Assembly (NCBI GenBank): GCA_934525405.1
Contig: CAKSZF010000005.1
Location: 1 to 48,170, forward strand
Length of the DNA stretch: 48,170 bases
DNA from: an uncultured Faecalibacterium sp.
Lineage (GTDB): Bacteria; Bacillota; Clostridia; Oscillospirales; Ruminococcaceae
Direction of reading: 5' to 3'
Shown: positions 1 through 6,710 of the stretch, piece after piece
How the letters are laid out: the number at the start of each line of letters is the position of its first letter
Numbering within the stretch: the stretch's first letter is position 1
The notes under the pieces: model-generated
What the model saw: the letters and a program-made list of their open reading frames with translations, nothing else
Databases searched by the model: none
Told to the model about the DNA's origin: nothing
Made by a program: the position numbers and the translations under genes

Positions 1-461
1 GCAGCCTTGCAGGCCTCGCGGCAGATCTCGACAACATTCTCGCCCAGAGCCGGGGTGATGCCGGTGAAGTGGAACCAATCCACGCCCTCGAAGATCTTCT
101 CCCAATCAAAGTCGGAAGGCTGAGCCAGCTGGATAGCGCTGTTGGCACGGTCGTAGATGCAGACGGAACCACGCTGAGAAGCGCCCTTCTCGTTGTAGTA
201 GATGCCCACACGGTCACCGCCGCGGGTGATCATGCTGGTGTCAACGCCGTAGCGGCGCAGGCTGTTGACAGCGGCCTGACCGATTGCGTGTGCGGGGAGC
301 TTGGTAACGAAAGCTGCGTCCAGACCGTAGTTGGCCAGAGAAACAGCAACGTTAGCCTCGCCGCCGCCGAAGGTGAACTCCAGGCTGTTAGCCTGAACGA
401 AACGCTCGTAGTTGAAGGGCTGCAGACGGACCATCAGTTCGCCAAAAGTAACGACTTTCAT
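1..461 (-). CDS. kdgK: 2-keto-3-deoxygluconate kinase, PfkB family (3' end beyond window)
   Basis: Likely phosphorylates 2-keto-3-deoxygluconate to KDPG, the step before KDPG aldolase in hexuronate breakdown. The N-terminal 153 residues are visible; the reading frame stays open to base 1, so the gene is cut by the window edge. It starts MKVVTFGELMVRL and shows the PfkB substrate-side motif GGGEANVAVSLA at about residues 32-43 and a GQAAVNSLRRYGVD stretch, as in KdgK-type sugar kinases. The C-terminal ATP-binding and catalytic Asp region is outside the window. The start at 461 has a good ribosome site (GGAGAA, about 6 bases upstream). It lies 91 bases downstream of the aldolase gene on the same strand, so the two probably share a transcript. 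Another PfkB sugar kinase specificity is possible, but the neighbour argues for KDG. Confidence 0.85.
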   Translation of the reverse strand, partial: MKVVTFGELMVRLQPFNYERFVQANSLEFTFGGGEANVAVSLANYGLDAAFVTKLPAHAIGQAAVNSLRRYGVDTSMITRGGDRVGIYYNEKGASQRGSVCIYDRANSAIQLAQPSDFDWEKIFEGVDWFHFTGITPALGENVVEICREACKA

Positions 462-495
462 TGGTTATTCTCCTTTATATCAGGTGTTTCATCAT

Positions 496-525
496 CCCGC
501 CGCAGGGCATACCCGCTGCGGCGGG
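496..525. other. Hairpin between the aldolase and kinase genes
   Basis: A perfect 10-bp inverted repeat (CCCGCCGCAG at 496-505, CTGCGGCGGG at 516-525) encloses a 10-base loop. It sits in the 91-base gap between the aldolase stop and the kinase ribosome site. On the transcribed minus strand no U-run follows it, so it is more likely an RNA-stability or processing hairpin than a terminator. Confidence 0.55.
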
Positions 526-552
526 GCTTTTACGGTAAAAGGGGACAGGCGC

Positions 553-1515
553 TTATGCCTGCACCAGATGGAAGGCAAAGCCGGCGATCTCGTCTGCCAT
601 GTAGCAGGCAACGGTCTTGCCGTTCTTCACGTTCTTGCTGTCCAGATCGAACTTCACGCCGCGCTGAGACAGGTGATAGATGGCGCGGTCCACGTTGTTG
701 CAGCCGATGGCGATGTGGCCATTGGTGCCGCGGCCGGGCTTCTTCATGATCTCGAACTCCTTGTTGCCGACAAAGATGCTGGAGTTGCCGGGAGCGACCT
801 TCATGTTCAGCATAGCGCCGATCAGGTTAGCCACCTTCATGGCCTCTTCCTCGTTGTCGGTGTTGATGCCGACATGCAGCAGCTTCAGGCCCAGCATGGT
901 GTCAACAGCTTCCTTGCTCTGAGCGGTGATCTTTGCCCAGTCGCCGGCCTTGATCACGTCGCTCTTGCACATCCAGGTGCCGCCCACGGCAAAGATCTGG
1001 TCATAGCCCAGATAATCGTTGACGTTCTTGGCGTTGACACCGCCGGTGCACATCCAGCGAGCGCCCTTCAGGGCAGCGCCGATGTTCTTCAGCATGCCCA
1101 CGCCGCCGTTTGCCTCAGCGGGGAAGAACTTCAGAGCCTCGCAGCCCATGTTCATGGCCTGCTGCATCTCGCCTGCGGAGCAGGTGCCGGGCATCATGAT
1201 GCCGCCCTTGTCGATGACGTGCTTGCAGACCTCGGGGTCGAAGCCGGGAGCAACGATGAAGGAAGCACCGGCAGCCATAGCACGGTCGGCCTGCTCGCAG
1301 GTCAGAACGGTGCCGGCACCCAGCAGCATCTCGGGCATCTCCTCGTGGATCTTGCGGATGCACTCTTCAGCACAGGCAGTGCGGAAGGTGACCTCAGCTG
1401 CGGGCAGACCGCCCTCAGCCAGAGCCTTGCACAGGGGCAGGGCCTCATCAACGCTGTTGAAAGCGATAACAGGGATAATGCCGATCTGATAGACCTTTTC
1501 TACGATGGGATTCAT
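553..1515 (-). CDS. KDPG/KHG aldolase fused to a C-terminal VOC (glyoxalase-like) domain
   Basis: Residues 1 to about 210 form a class I KDPG/KHG aldolase, which cleaves 2-keto-3-deoxy-6-phosphogluconate to pyruvate and glyceraldehyde 3-phosphate. Visible motifs are EVTFR with Glu41, LLGAGTV at 64-70, and CEALKFFPAE with the Schiff-base lysine at Lys129. A stand-alone aldolase is about 205-215 residues; this protein has 320. The extra 110 residues (KLLHVGINTDNEEEA at 211-225, GTNGHIAIGCNNVDRA at 263-278, GFAFHLVQA at the end) read as a VOC-superfamily half, with His214, His267 and His316 as possible metal ligands. A strong ribosome site (AAGGAG) precedes 1515. The promoter carries a palindrome shared with the gntR gene. 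The role of the extra domain is unknown to me. Confidence 0.88.
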   Translation of the reverse strand: MNPIVEKVYQIGIIPVIAFNSVDEALPLCKALAEGGLPAAEVTFRTACAEECIRKIHEEMPEMLLGAGTVLTCEQADRAMAAGASFIVAPGFDPEVCKHVIDKGGIMMPGTCSAGEMQQAMNMGCEALKFFPAEANGGVGMLKNIGAALKGARWMCTGGVNAKNVNDYLGYDQIFAVGGTWMCKSDVIKAGDWAKITAQSKEAVDTMLGLKLLHVGINTDNEEEAMKVANLIGAMLNMKVAPGNSSIFVGNKEFEIMKKPGRGTNGHIAIGCNNVDRAIYHLSQRGVKFDLDSKNVKNGKTVACYMADEIAGFAFHLVQA

Positions 1516-1598
1516 AACGCATTTCTCCTTTTATATTTGAACTCTCTCGGTGCGTCGGGCTGGCCCCTGCGGGCGCAATACCCCCCTACGCGCTTATG

Positions 1599-1632
1599 AT
1601 ACTAGTATAAACGAACAGCCCGTCTTTGGTAA
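1599..1632 (-). promoter_or_regulatory. Promoter of the KDG operon with GntR operator-like palindrome
   Basis: On the minus strand a weak -35 (TTACCA, 1627-1632) is 17 bases from a -10 (TATACT, 1604-1609). The -10 is embedded in the perfect 10-bp palindrome ATACTAGTAT at 1599-1608. The same core lies just downstream of the -10 of the gntR gene at 3506-3519, so it is a good candidate for that repressor's operator. A second short palindrome, TGTATACA at 1666-1673, lies farther upstream and resembles the GTATAC core seen in FCD-type GntR operators. Confidence 0.6.
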
Positions 1633-1752
1633 TACTCAACAAGCACAATGTTTGGCATAATAGCTTGTATACATTGCACAAAAATGACGAATGACCCGAA
1701 AAATCGGGGCAAAACCCGGTGAAAATGCTGTGAAATTCCTGCAAAAAATGGC

Positions 1753-2661
1753 TCAGATGCCAAGGGTTTCCAGGATCTCGGCCACGCCGTCATGGTCGCA
1801 GTCGGCCTTACTGACAAGGTGCGCCAGCGCCCGGATCTCCGGCATACCGTTGGCCATCACAGCAGCCACCCCGGCCTTTTGCAGCATGGCGCGGTCGTTC
1901 TCGCTGTCGCCCACCGCAAGGGTGCAATCGTGCGGGATGCCCAGCCGGTCGGCCAGCGCGCGCAGCGCCTCGCCCTTGTCCACGCCGGCGGCGGTCACCT
2001 CCACGTTTCTCGGCGACCCCTGCACGATCTCCACGCCCGGGACGGCGTAAAAGCGGGGCAGCGCAGCCGCAGCCTGCTGCGGGTTTTCAAAAAACACGCA
2101 GAGCTTTTCAATGGCAAAGGCATTGCGGCTCATCCACTCGGCTGCGTCCCGCAGAATGGTAAAGCGTCCGTCATTGGGCTGGCGCGCCTCGGTGCTGTCC
2201 TTTTTCGCTGCCCGGGCAGCGGCCAGCGCAATGCTGCGGGCATCGGTGCAGGCGTATCCGTCCGAGAAAATGCGCAGGTCGGCGTGGCAGCTCTCGCAGA
2301 CCGTAAAGGCTTCGCGGGCAGTCTCCACCGGCATCAGGCTGTGCAGCAGGCAGACCGGGGTGCTGGTGCGGTGCTCTTTCGCGTTGGAATAGCGGCTGTA
2401 CACTGCGCCCACGGGGTCTGCGCCCAAGTCCCACACGGCGGCACCGTTGCAGGTGATGACGTAGCGGATGCCGGGCAGCTGCGCCACCTCCGGCGGCAGA
2501 CTGGCCAGCGGACGCCCGGTGGCGGGCACGATGTAAACGCCTTTGTCCACGGCAGCTTGCAGGGCGGCGCGGGTGCGGGGGGTAACATGCCCCTCGCGGT
2601 TCAGCAGGGTGCCGTCCAGGTCCAGCGCGACCAGACGGATGGCGGGAAATTGTTGTGGCAT
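1753..2661 (-). CDS. HAD-superfamily (Cof-type) hydrolase
   Basis: A 302-residue predicted phosphatase of the Cof/YkrA-like HAD subfamily acting on small phosphorylated metabolites. Motif I is DLDGT at 14-18, with nucleophile Asp14 and acid Asp16. The region VPATGRP supplies the motif II Thr. The C-terminal part has the motif III lysine region (KGEALRALADRLGI) and motif IV GDSENDRAML. A cap domain lies between. The start at 2661 follows an AAAGGAG ribosome site. The physiological substrate cannot be read from sequence. The gene is between the KDG operon promoter and a divergent PAP2 gene, and the context does not force a sugar-phosphate role. Confidence 0.85.
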   Translation of the reverse strand: MPQQFPAIRLVALDLDGTLLNREGHVTPRTRAALQAAVDKGVYIVPATGRPLASLPPEVAQLPGIRYVITCNGAAVWDLGADPVGAVYSRYSNAKEHRTSTPVCLLHSLMPVETAREAFTVCESCHADLRIFSDGYACTDARSIALAAARAAKKDSTEARQPNDGRFTILRDAAEWMSRNAFAIEKLCVFFENPQQAAAALPRFYAVPGVEIVQGSPRNVEVTAAGVDKGEALRALADRLGIPHDCTLAVGDSENDRAMLQKAGVAAVMANGMPEIRALAHLVSKADCDHDGVAEILETLGI

Positions 2662-2720
2662 GACGTACTCCTTTTATAAATAAGATCCAGCTTGTTTTTA
2701 TTGTATCGCAGGGGCAGCAT

Positions 2721-2749
2721 TTGCGCAAGTGGACGGAATGTGCTATAAT
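2721..2749 (+). promoter_or_regulatory. Promoter of the PAP2 gene
   Basis: A TTGCGC -35 (2721-2726) is 17 bases from a consensus TATAAT -10 (2744-2749), which is preceded by an extended TGC. It lies 37 bases upstream of the PAP2 start codon. Confidence 0.6.
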
Positions 2750-2785
2750 AACACGTCAATTCACATAAAAAATAGGAGAAACGAC

Positions 2786-3427
2786 ATGAAACTTAGCCAA
2801 CTGCGCAGCCGGTGCCGCCCGCATTTGTGGTACCAGCTGTACTGGGTGGTGTACCTGATCTGGTTCTTTTGGCTGGACCTCACCGTCACCGCCCCCAAAT
2901 ATATCATTCACAGCCCGCTGGACGATCTGATCCCCTTCAACGAGTGGTTCGTGCTCCCCTATTGCAGCTGGTTTTTGCTGTTGGCAGGGGTAACGGCGGC
3001 ACTGTGGTGGTGCGATACCGCCAGCTACGATAAGCTTTGTCTGACCATGTTTTCCGGCATGACCTTCTGCCTGATCGTGTACATGATCCTCCCCAACGGG
3101 CTGGAACTGCGCCCCGCCGTGGAGACCCTTGGCCGGGATAACCCGGCGCTGCGGGTCATGCAGCTGCTGTGGAAAGCGGACGCCGCTGTGAACGTCTGCC
3201 CCTCCATCCACTGCCAGAGCTCTGCCTGCATGGCAATGGCTTTCAGCCACAGCAAGCTGGCAGAGGGCAAGCCTTTGCGCAAGGTGCTGGCATGGGTGTG
3301 GGCGGCGCTGATCTGCCTGTCCACCGTGTTCACCAAGCAGCACTCGGTCATTGATGTGGCCTGCGGCTTGGCGGTGGCTTTTGTGTGGCTGCCGGTGGTG
3401 TACCGTCCAGCGCGGGCACTTCATTGA
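2786..3427 (+). CDS. PAP2-family membrane phosphatase
   Basis: A 213-residue integral membrane protein with about six hydrophobic segments and the PAP2 phosphatase signature: RP at 109-110, CPSIHCQSS around 138-146 with catalytic-type His142, and STVFTKQHSVID at 179-190 with His186 and Asp190. Family members dephosphorylate lipid phosphates such as phosphatidate, undecaprenyl pyrophosphate or inositol-lipid intermediates; the substrate here is unknown. I chose the ATG at 2786 because an AGGAGA ribosome site lies 6 bases upstream; an in-frame ATG at 2729 lies between the -35 and -10 boxes and is unlikely. No clear terminator separates it from the gntR promoter. Confidence 0.82.
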   Translation: MKLSQLRSRCRPHLWYQLYWVVYLIWFFWLDLTVTAPKYIIHSPLDDLIPFNEWFVLPYCSWFLLLAGVTAALWWCDTASYDKLCLTMFSGMTFCLIVYMILPNGLELRPAVETLGRDNPALRVMQLLWKADAAVNVCPSIHCQSSACMAMAFSHSKLAEGKPLRKVLAWVWAALICLSTVFTKQHSVIDVACGLAVAFVWLPVVYRPARALH

Positions 3428-3472
3428 ACAAAATAGCAAAAAAATGTCCGCAATTTTCAGTTGCTCCTGCTA

Positions 3473-3519
3473 TTGACAGTTGCCCGGCAGTTGGGTAATA
3501 TGGTCATATACTAGTATAT
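3473..3519 (+). promoter_or_regulatory. gntR promoter with overlapping palindromic operator
   Basis: A consensus -35 (TTGACA, 3473-3478), a 17-base spacer and a TAATAT -10 (3496-3501) are followed at once by the perfect 14-bp palindrome ATATACTAGTATAT (3506-3519), which covers the expected transcription start. This is the arrangement of an autorepressor. Its central 10 bases recur exactly in the KDG operon promoter at 1599-1608. Confidence 0.72.
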
Positions 3520-3550
3520 CACCGATTGACCCTGAAGGGAGAACACTGCA

Positions 3551-4225
3551 ATGGCATCTTTGAGTGCGAGGGAACAGGCGTATCAGACCATCCGAAGCCG
3601 GATCATCACCATGGAGCTGAAGCCCGGCGACCCCCTGAACGACAGGGAGCTTGCGGAGCAGATGGGCATCAGCCGTACCCCCATGCGGGAGGCGCTGATC
3701 ATGCTGAACATTGCCCACATGGTGGACATCAAGCCGCAAAGCGGCACCCATGTGGCACCAATCGACCTGAAGCGGATGGAGCTGGAGCAGTTTGCCCGCT
3801 TCACCCTTGAAAAAGAGATCCTGAACCGCGTGCGCGGCCATTTGACAGACCAGCAGGAGCAGGAGTACCGGCAGGTCATCGAGAACTACCGCTTACTGGA
3901 AGCCGACCTGACCCAGCCGGACCGGGAGACCCACCTGCTGGAGCTGGACAACCAGTTCCACCGCAAGGCCTTTGAGATCACCGGCATGGAGGCGCATTTT
4001 GACCACATGCTGGGGGAGCTGCAGCACGTGGAGCGTATCCGCAAGTTCAGCTTGCAGACCAACGAGAACAAATCCGTCTGCGCCGCCCACACCCGCATTC
4101 TGGAAATGGTGCTGCACGGCACCGCCGATGAACTGGGCGAGGCGCTGGAAAGCCACCTGAACCGCTACAAGCTTTCGGTGGAGCAGGCCCGCAGCGTCCA
4201 CCCGGAGTATTTCACCGAGGGGTGA
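3551..4225 (+). CDS. GntR-family regulator, FCD (FadR/UxuR-like) subfamily
   Basis: A 224-residue transcription factor. A winged helix-turn-helix occupies about residues 8-72 (GDPLNDRELAEQMGISRTP, then MREALIML). A mostly helical FCD effector domain follows from about 80 to 215, including ELDNQFHRKAFEITG and a late HTRILEMVLHGTADEL segment that carries Asp/His residues typical of the FCD metal and ligand site. Family members sense organic acids or sugar acids. The palindrome over its own start and over the KDG aldolase promoter suggests it represses both and is relieved by a hexuronate-derived metabolite such as KDG. That effector is inferred. The start at 3551 has a GGGAG ribosome site. Confidence 0.88.
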   Translation: MASLSAREQAYQTIRSRIITMELKPGDPLNDRELAEQMGISRTPMREALIMLNIAHMVDIKPQSGTHVAPIDLKRMELEQFARFTLEKEILNRVRGHLTDQQEQEYRQVIENYRLLEADLTQPDRETHLLELDNQFHRKAFEITGMEAHFDHMLGELQHVERIRKFSLQTNENKSVCAAHTRILEMVLHGTADELGEALESHLNRYKLSVEQARSVHPEYFTEG

Positions 4226-4237
4226 AAAGAAATTGTT

Positions 4238-4283
4238 TAAATGTGGCTCCAAAACACCTGCAGGTGTTTTGGAGCCACATTTA
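4238..4283. repeat. Perfect loop-less 46-bp palindrome
   Basis: The sequence from 4238 to 4283 is identical to its own reverse complement, with the centre at CCTGCAGG (4257-4264). It starts 12 bases after the gntR stop. It can fold into a long hairpin in RNA of either strand, followed by TTTATTTAT on the plus strand, so it may help terminate gntR. A perfect palindrome of this length without a spacer is unusual for an ordinary terminator. Confidence 0.7.
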
Positions 4284-4295
4284 TTTATACAATAT

Positions 4296-4345
4296 AAAAA
4301 GCCCGTCGGCAGAGCAGTGCATCGCTGTCTGTCGGCGGGCTTTCT
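4296..4345. terminator. Bidirectional terminator between gntR and the membrane-protein gene
   Basis: A G:T-containing stem pairs GCCCGTCGGCAGA (4301-4313) with TCTGTCGGCGGGC (4328-4340). It is flanked by A-rich sequence on the left and TTTCTGTT on the right. It lies between two convergent genes. Confidence 0.65.
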
Positions 4346-4371
4346 GTTAAGCAGCGGGGGAAACGCGGGGT

Positions 4372-5046
4372 TTAGCTCTGCTTGCCAGCCTCAGCCTTCA
4401 TGGCGTTGTAGCCGATGAGCACGGTCCAGACGTAGGCGCAGGTCTTGGGAATCATCAGCATACCGATCATGGGGTTGACGTCTGCCCACAGCACCACGGG
4501 GATATAGAAGCCGAAGCTCAGCACGATGGTCAGCCACATCCAGCGGAAAGCCTTGTCGTTGTTCTGCTTGGCGCTGCGGTAGAACAGCACGATGATCAGC
4601 AGACCCAGCAGGGCAAAGGGCACATTGCGCAGGATGCCCCATGCCAGCGGGGTGTGGTTGGTGAGCCACTGGTTCTGCGGCATCATGCACAGCACGATGC
4701 GCACAGCGGACAGGGCGTACACAGCGGCGGTCACATTTTTCTGCCCCTCGATCTGGTAGCGCTTGCGCCAGACGTAGTACAGCAGCACATAGAACACGGT
4801 CATGGTCACAGAGGTGATCCACTTGCCCAGACCCAGCGGCACAGCGTAGTTTTCCAGACCGGTGGTGCACAGTGCCAGTGCGCGGGGCACCAGATGGAAG
4901 GAGTCGCCCGCGCCCAGCACAACGGCCATCAGGCCGAACAGGCGGAACTGGGTGCCAGCCTTGCTGCCGCGGATCATGCGGATGCCCACCGTGAGCACGG
5001 TGACCAGATAGAAGATGTCGAAAACAGTTTCAATAACAGCTCTCAT
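4372..5046 (-). CDS. Seven-helix membrane protein of unknown function
   Basis: A 224-residue, very hydrophobic protein with about seven transmembrane segments, for example near residues 3-20, 36-52, 78-95, 108-122, 138-158, 170-186 and 196-212, with short charged loops (WRKRYQIEGQ, RSAKQNNDKAFRW). I do not recognise the family with certainty. No enzyme motif is visible. I chose the ATG at 5046 (MRAVIETVFD) because an AAGGAGA site precedes it; the longer frame to 5112 begins inside the leader. Its upstream region carries the same 13-bp dyad as the tetR promoter, so it is probably the target of the adjacent TetR regulator. Confidence 0.75.
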   Translation of the reverse strand: MRAVIETVFDIFYLVTVLTVGIRMIRGSKAGTQFRLFGLMAVVLGAGDSFHLVPRALALCTTGLENYAVPLGLGKWITSVTMTVFYVLLYYVWRKRYQIEGQKNVTAAVYALSAVRIVLCMMPQNQWLTNHTPLAWGILRNVPFALLGLLIIVLFYRSAKQNNDKAFRWMWLTIVLSFGFYIPVVLWADVNPMIGMLMIPKTCAYVWTVLIGYNAMKAEAGKQS

Positions 5047-5149
5047 ACGTTTTTCTCCTTTATTTGTTTTGATTGCAGTTTTTTTTGATTTTATAGCGAA
5101 CCGGCGCGGCACAGCCGTACCGGAGGCATCATAGGGAAAAGGGCTGGTG

Positions 5150-5194
5150 ATAGTATGTTTCGAGGGGCGCAGAAACCAAACTGAACTATGTTCA
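5150..5194 (-). promoter_or_regulatory. Promoter of the membrane-protein gene with TetR operator-like dyad
   Basis: On the minus strand a TTGGTT -35 (5174-5179) and a TACTAT -10 (5150-5155, 18-base spacer) can be read. Immediately upstream of the -35 is the perfect dyad TGAAC-TAT-GTTCA at 5182-5194. The same dyad with the same CA extension is at 5816-5828 downstream of the tetR promoter. Promoter strength is uncertain; the dyad match is exact outside the 3-base centre. Confidence 0.55.
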
Positions 5195-5203
5195 CATTCG
5201 GGC

Positions 5204-5238
5204 TTAAAAAACTCCCACAGAATTGTGGGATGTTTTTT
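5204..5238 (-). terminator. Terminator of the tetR gene
   Basis: On the minus strand the stem CCCACA/TGTGGG (5214-5219 with 5224-5229) is followed by a T-run (A-run at 5205-5211 on the plus strand). It starts 3 bases after the tetR stop. Confidence 0.75.
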
Positions 5239-5240
5239 GC

Positions 5241-5798
5241 TTAATAAATGGTTCTGCGCACGATCTCCAGCACCGCAGAGGGGTCAAAGCTCTGCTGCAC
5301 CACCGCAGACAGCATCAGGGAGAACAGGATGCCCGCAAACTGTTCCGGGGAGAACTGTTCGGTAAAAGCACCCGGACGGACTTTGACATCGTGGCGCAGC
5401 ACGTTGCACAGGGCATCCAGAATGTGCTGCCATGTCTGCCGCATCTGCTGTTTGCCGTCGGCAGTGTCCTGCCGCACAAAGCCCAGCGCATGGTGTGTGA
5501 AAAAGCCGGGGTACTGCTGGCAGCCGTATTCCATCTGCCGGTACATCCACCGGATGCAGGACAGGGTGTCCTGAAACACGGCTTCGTCCTCCGGGTGGTG
5601 GAAGATGTCGTTCCAGATGCTTTCCACGGCCGCGCTTACCAGCTCGGTCTTGGAGCCGAAGTAGTTGTAGATGCAGCCCACGGAGACCCCGCAGGCGGCC
5701 GCGACCGCACGGATGTTGACCGCCGCCCAGCCGTTTTGCTGGATCAGCTCCCGGCTGATCTTCAGGATGTCCGCTTTGGATGTTGCCATTGGATTCAT
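5241..5798 (-). CDS. TetR/AcrR-family regulator
   Basis: A 185-residue repressor. The N-terminal helix-turn-helix reads AVNIRAVAAACGVSVGCIY, then NYFGSKTELV at about residues 26-54, and a helical ligand-binding C-terminal domain follows. The ATG at 5798 is preferred because GGAGGG lies upstream at the right distance. A 13-bp dyad sits between its promoter and its start and again ahead of the downstream membrane-protein gene, suggesting autorepression plus control of that gene. The ligand is unknown. Confidence 0.85.
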   Translation of the reverse strand: MNPMATSKADILKISRELIQQNGWAAVNIRAVAAACGVSVGCIYNYFGSKTELVSAAVESIWNDIFHHPEDEAVFQDTLSCIRWMYRQMEYGCQQYPGFFTHHALGFVRQDTADGKQQMRQTWQHILDALCNVLRHDVKVRPGAFTEQFSPEQFAGILFSLMLSAVVQQSFDPSAVLEIVRRTIY

Positions 5799-5815
5799 AC
5801 ACTCACCCTCCAACA

Positions 5816-5865
5816 TGAACGCTGTTCACAATGGATAGTATACAAAGGCGGTGGGCTGTTGTCAA
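5816..5865 (-). promoter_or_regulatory. tetR promoter and operator-like dyad
   Basis: On the minus strand TTGACA (5860-5865), a 17-base spacer and TATACT (5837-5842) form a near-consensus promoter. The perfect dyad TGAAC-GCT-GTTCA at 5816-5828 covers the first transcribed bases, fitting autorepression. Confidence 0.72.
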
Positions 5866-6021
5866 GGGGAAAATAAAATTTTTTGCAGCTCTATTTCGCC
5901 GTCTGCACAGCGGCGGGAAACGAAAGCTGCATATATTCAACCTGTTTCATGTTTCTACCACCTAAAATGTGCCAAATTCATGTCAAAATGGTAACAGTTC
6001 TTGTTTCATCGTTTGTTTTCA

Positions 6022-6060
6022 ACGAAAAAAGCTTGCTTTTTTCGTCAACATGCGTATAAT
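6022..6060 (+). promoter_or_regulatory. Lipoprotein-gene promoter overlapped by an inverted repeat
   Basis: TTGCTT (6033-6038), a 16-base spacer and consensus TATAAT (6055-6060) form the promoter. The -35 lies inside the perfect 24-base inverted repeat ACGAAAAAAGC-TT-GCTTTTTTCGT (6022-6045). The repeat could be an operator or the remains of an upstream terminator, because its right arm ends with a T-run. The rest of the 345-base gap from 5799 to 6143 is AT-rich, with no open frame that I can support. Confidence 0.6.
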
Positions 6061-6143
6061 GGAAGAACATCAGCCCAACCAAGGCAGTTGGTATGCTGCC
6101 GGGGGCTGAAACCAGAAAAAAGTAGAAAAAGGAGATAATCCCT

Positions 6144-6638
6144 ATGAAGCTCAAGACTGTTGCAATTGCCGCTGCCGCTCTGGCACTGGCTGTCGGCATG
6201 ACCGCCTGCGGCGGCTCTGCCTCTACCGCTGCATCCTCCACCGCATCCTCTGCTGCTGCCTCTTCTGAGGCTGCTTCCTCCGAGGCTGCTTCCTCCGAGG
6301 CTGCTTCCTCTGAGGCTGAGGCTACTTCTGCCGAGTACACTGTGTACAACACCACCGGCAGCAAGGTGACCGAGCTGTACCTGTACGATGCAGGCTCTGA
6401 GGATAAGGGCGAGAACCTGGCAGGCGAGGGTCTGGCTGACGGCGAGAGCGTCGTCATCACCCGTGACGTCGAGGCTGACAAGCAGGCTGACGTTGTCTAC
6501 GTTCTGGAGTTCACCACCGAGGACGGCAACACCCAGAGCTTTGACACCCTGCACTATGAGGTGGCTCCCATCTCTCTGAAGAGCGTGGACGCTGCTGCCG
6601 GTGCTACTGCTATTGCTTTCGAAGCTCCCCAGAAGTAA
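6144..6638 (+). CDS. Secreted lipoprotein with Ser/Ala/Glu repeat linker
   Basis: A 164-residue protein with a lipoprotein signal peptide (MKLKTVAIAAAALALAVG, lipobox ending MTAC with Cys22). A low-complexity linker of Ala-Ser-Ser-Glu-Ala repeats covers about residues 26-60, encoded by near-identical 15-base units. The folded part of about 100 residues (from EYTVYNTTGSKVTELYLYDA) looks like a small beta-rich domain that I cannot name. It is probably anchored outside the membrane by the lipidated Cys. It is monocistronic, with its own promoter and a strong terminator. Confidence 0.85.
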   Translation: MKLKTVAIAAAALALAVGMTACGGSASTAASSTASSAAASSEAASSEAASSEAASSEAEATSAEYTVYNTTGSKVTELYLYDAGSEDKGENLAGEGLADGESVVITRDVEADKQADVVYVLEFTTEDGNTQSFDTLHYEVAPISLKSVDAAAGATAIAFEAPQK

Positions 6639-6664
6639 GAGCAAACCCTTACATCCGCAAACAG

Positions 6665-6702
6665 AAAAAGGCTGCTGCACCGTGCGTGCAGCAGCCTTTT
6701 TT
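6665..6702 (+). terminator. Terminator of the lipoprotein gene
   Basis: The stem GGCTGCTGCAC (6670-6680) pairs with GTGCAGCAGCC (6686-6696), with an A-run before and TTTTTT after. It is 27 bases downstream of the stop. Confidence 0.9.
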
Positions 6703-6710
6703 GGCAAGGT

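Noticed and set aside
6240..6325. Short repeats considered as a CRISPR array
   Set aside because: The 15-base units are contiguous, in frame and encode a Ser/Ala/Glu linker; there are no unique spacers.
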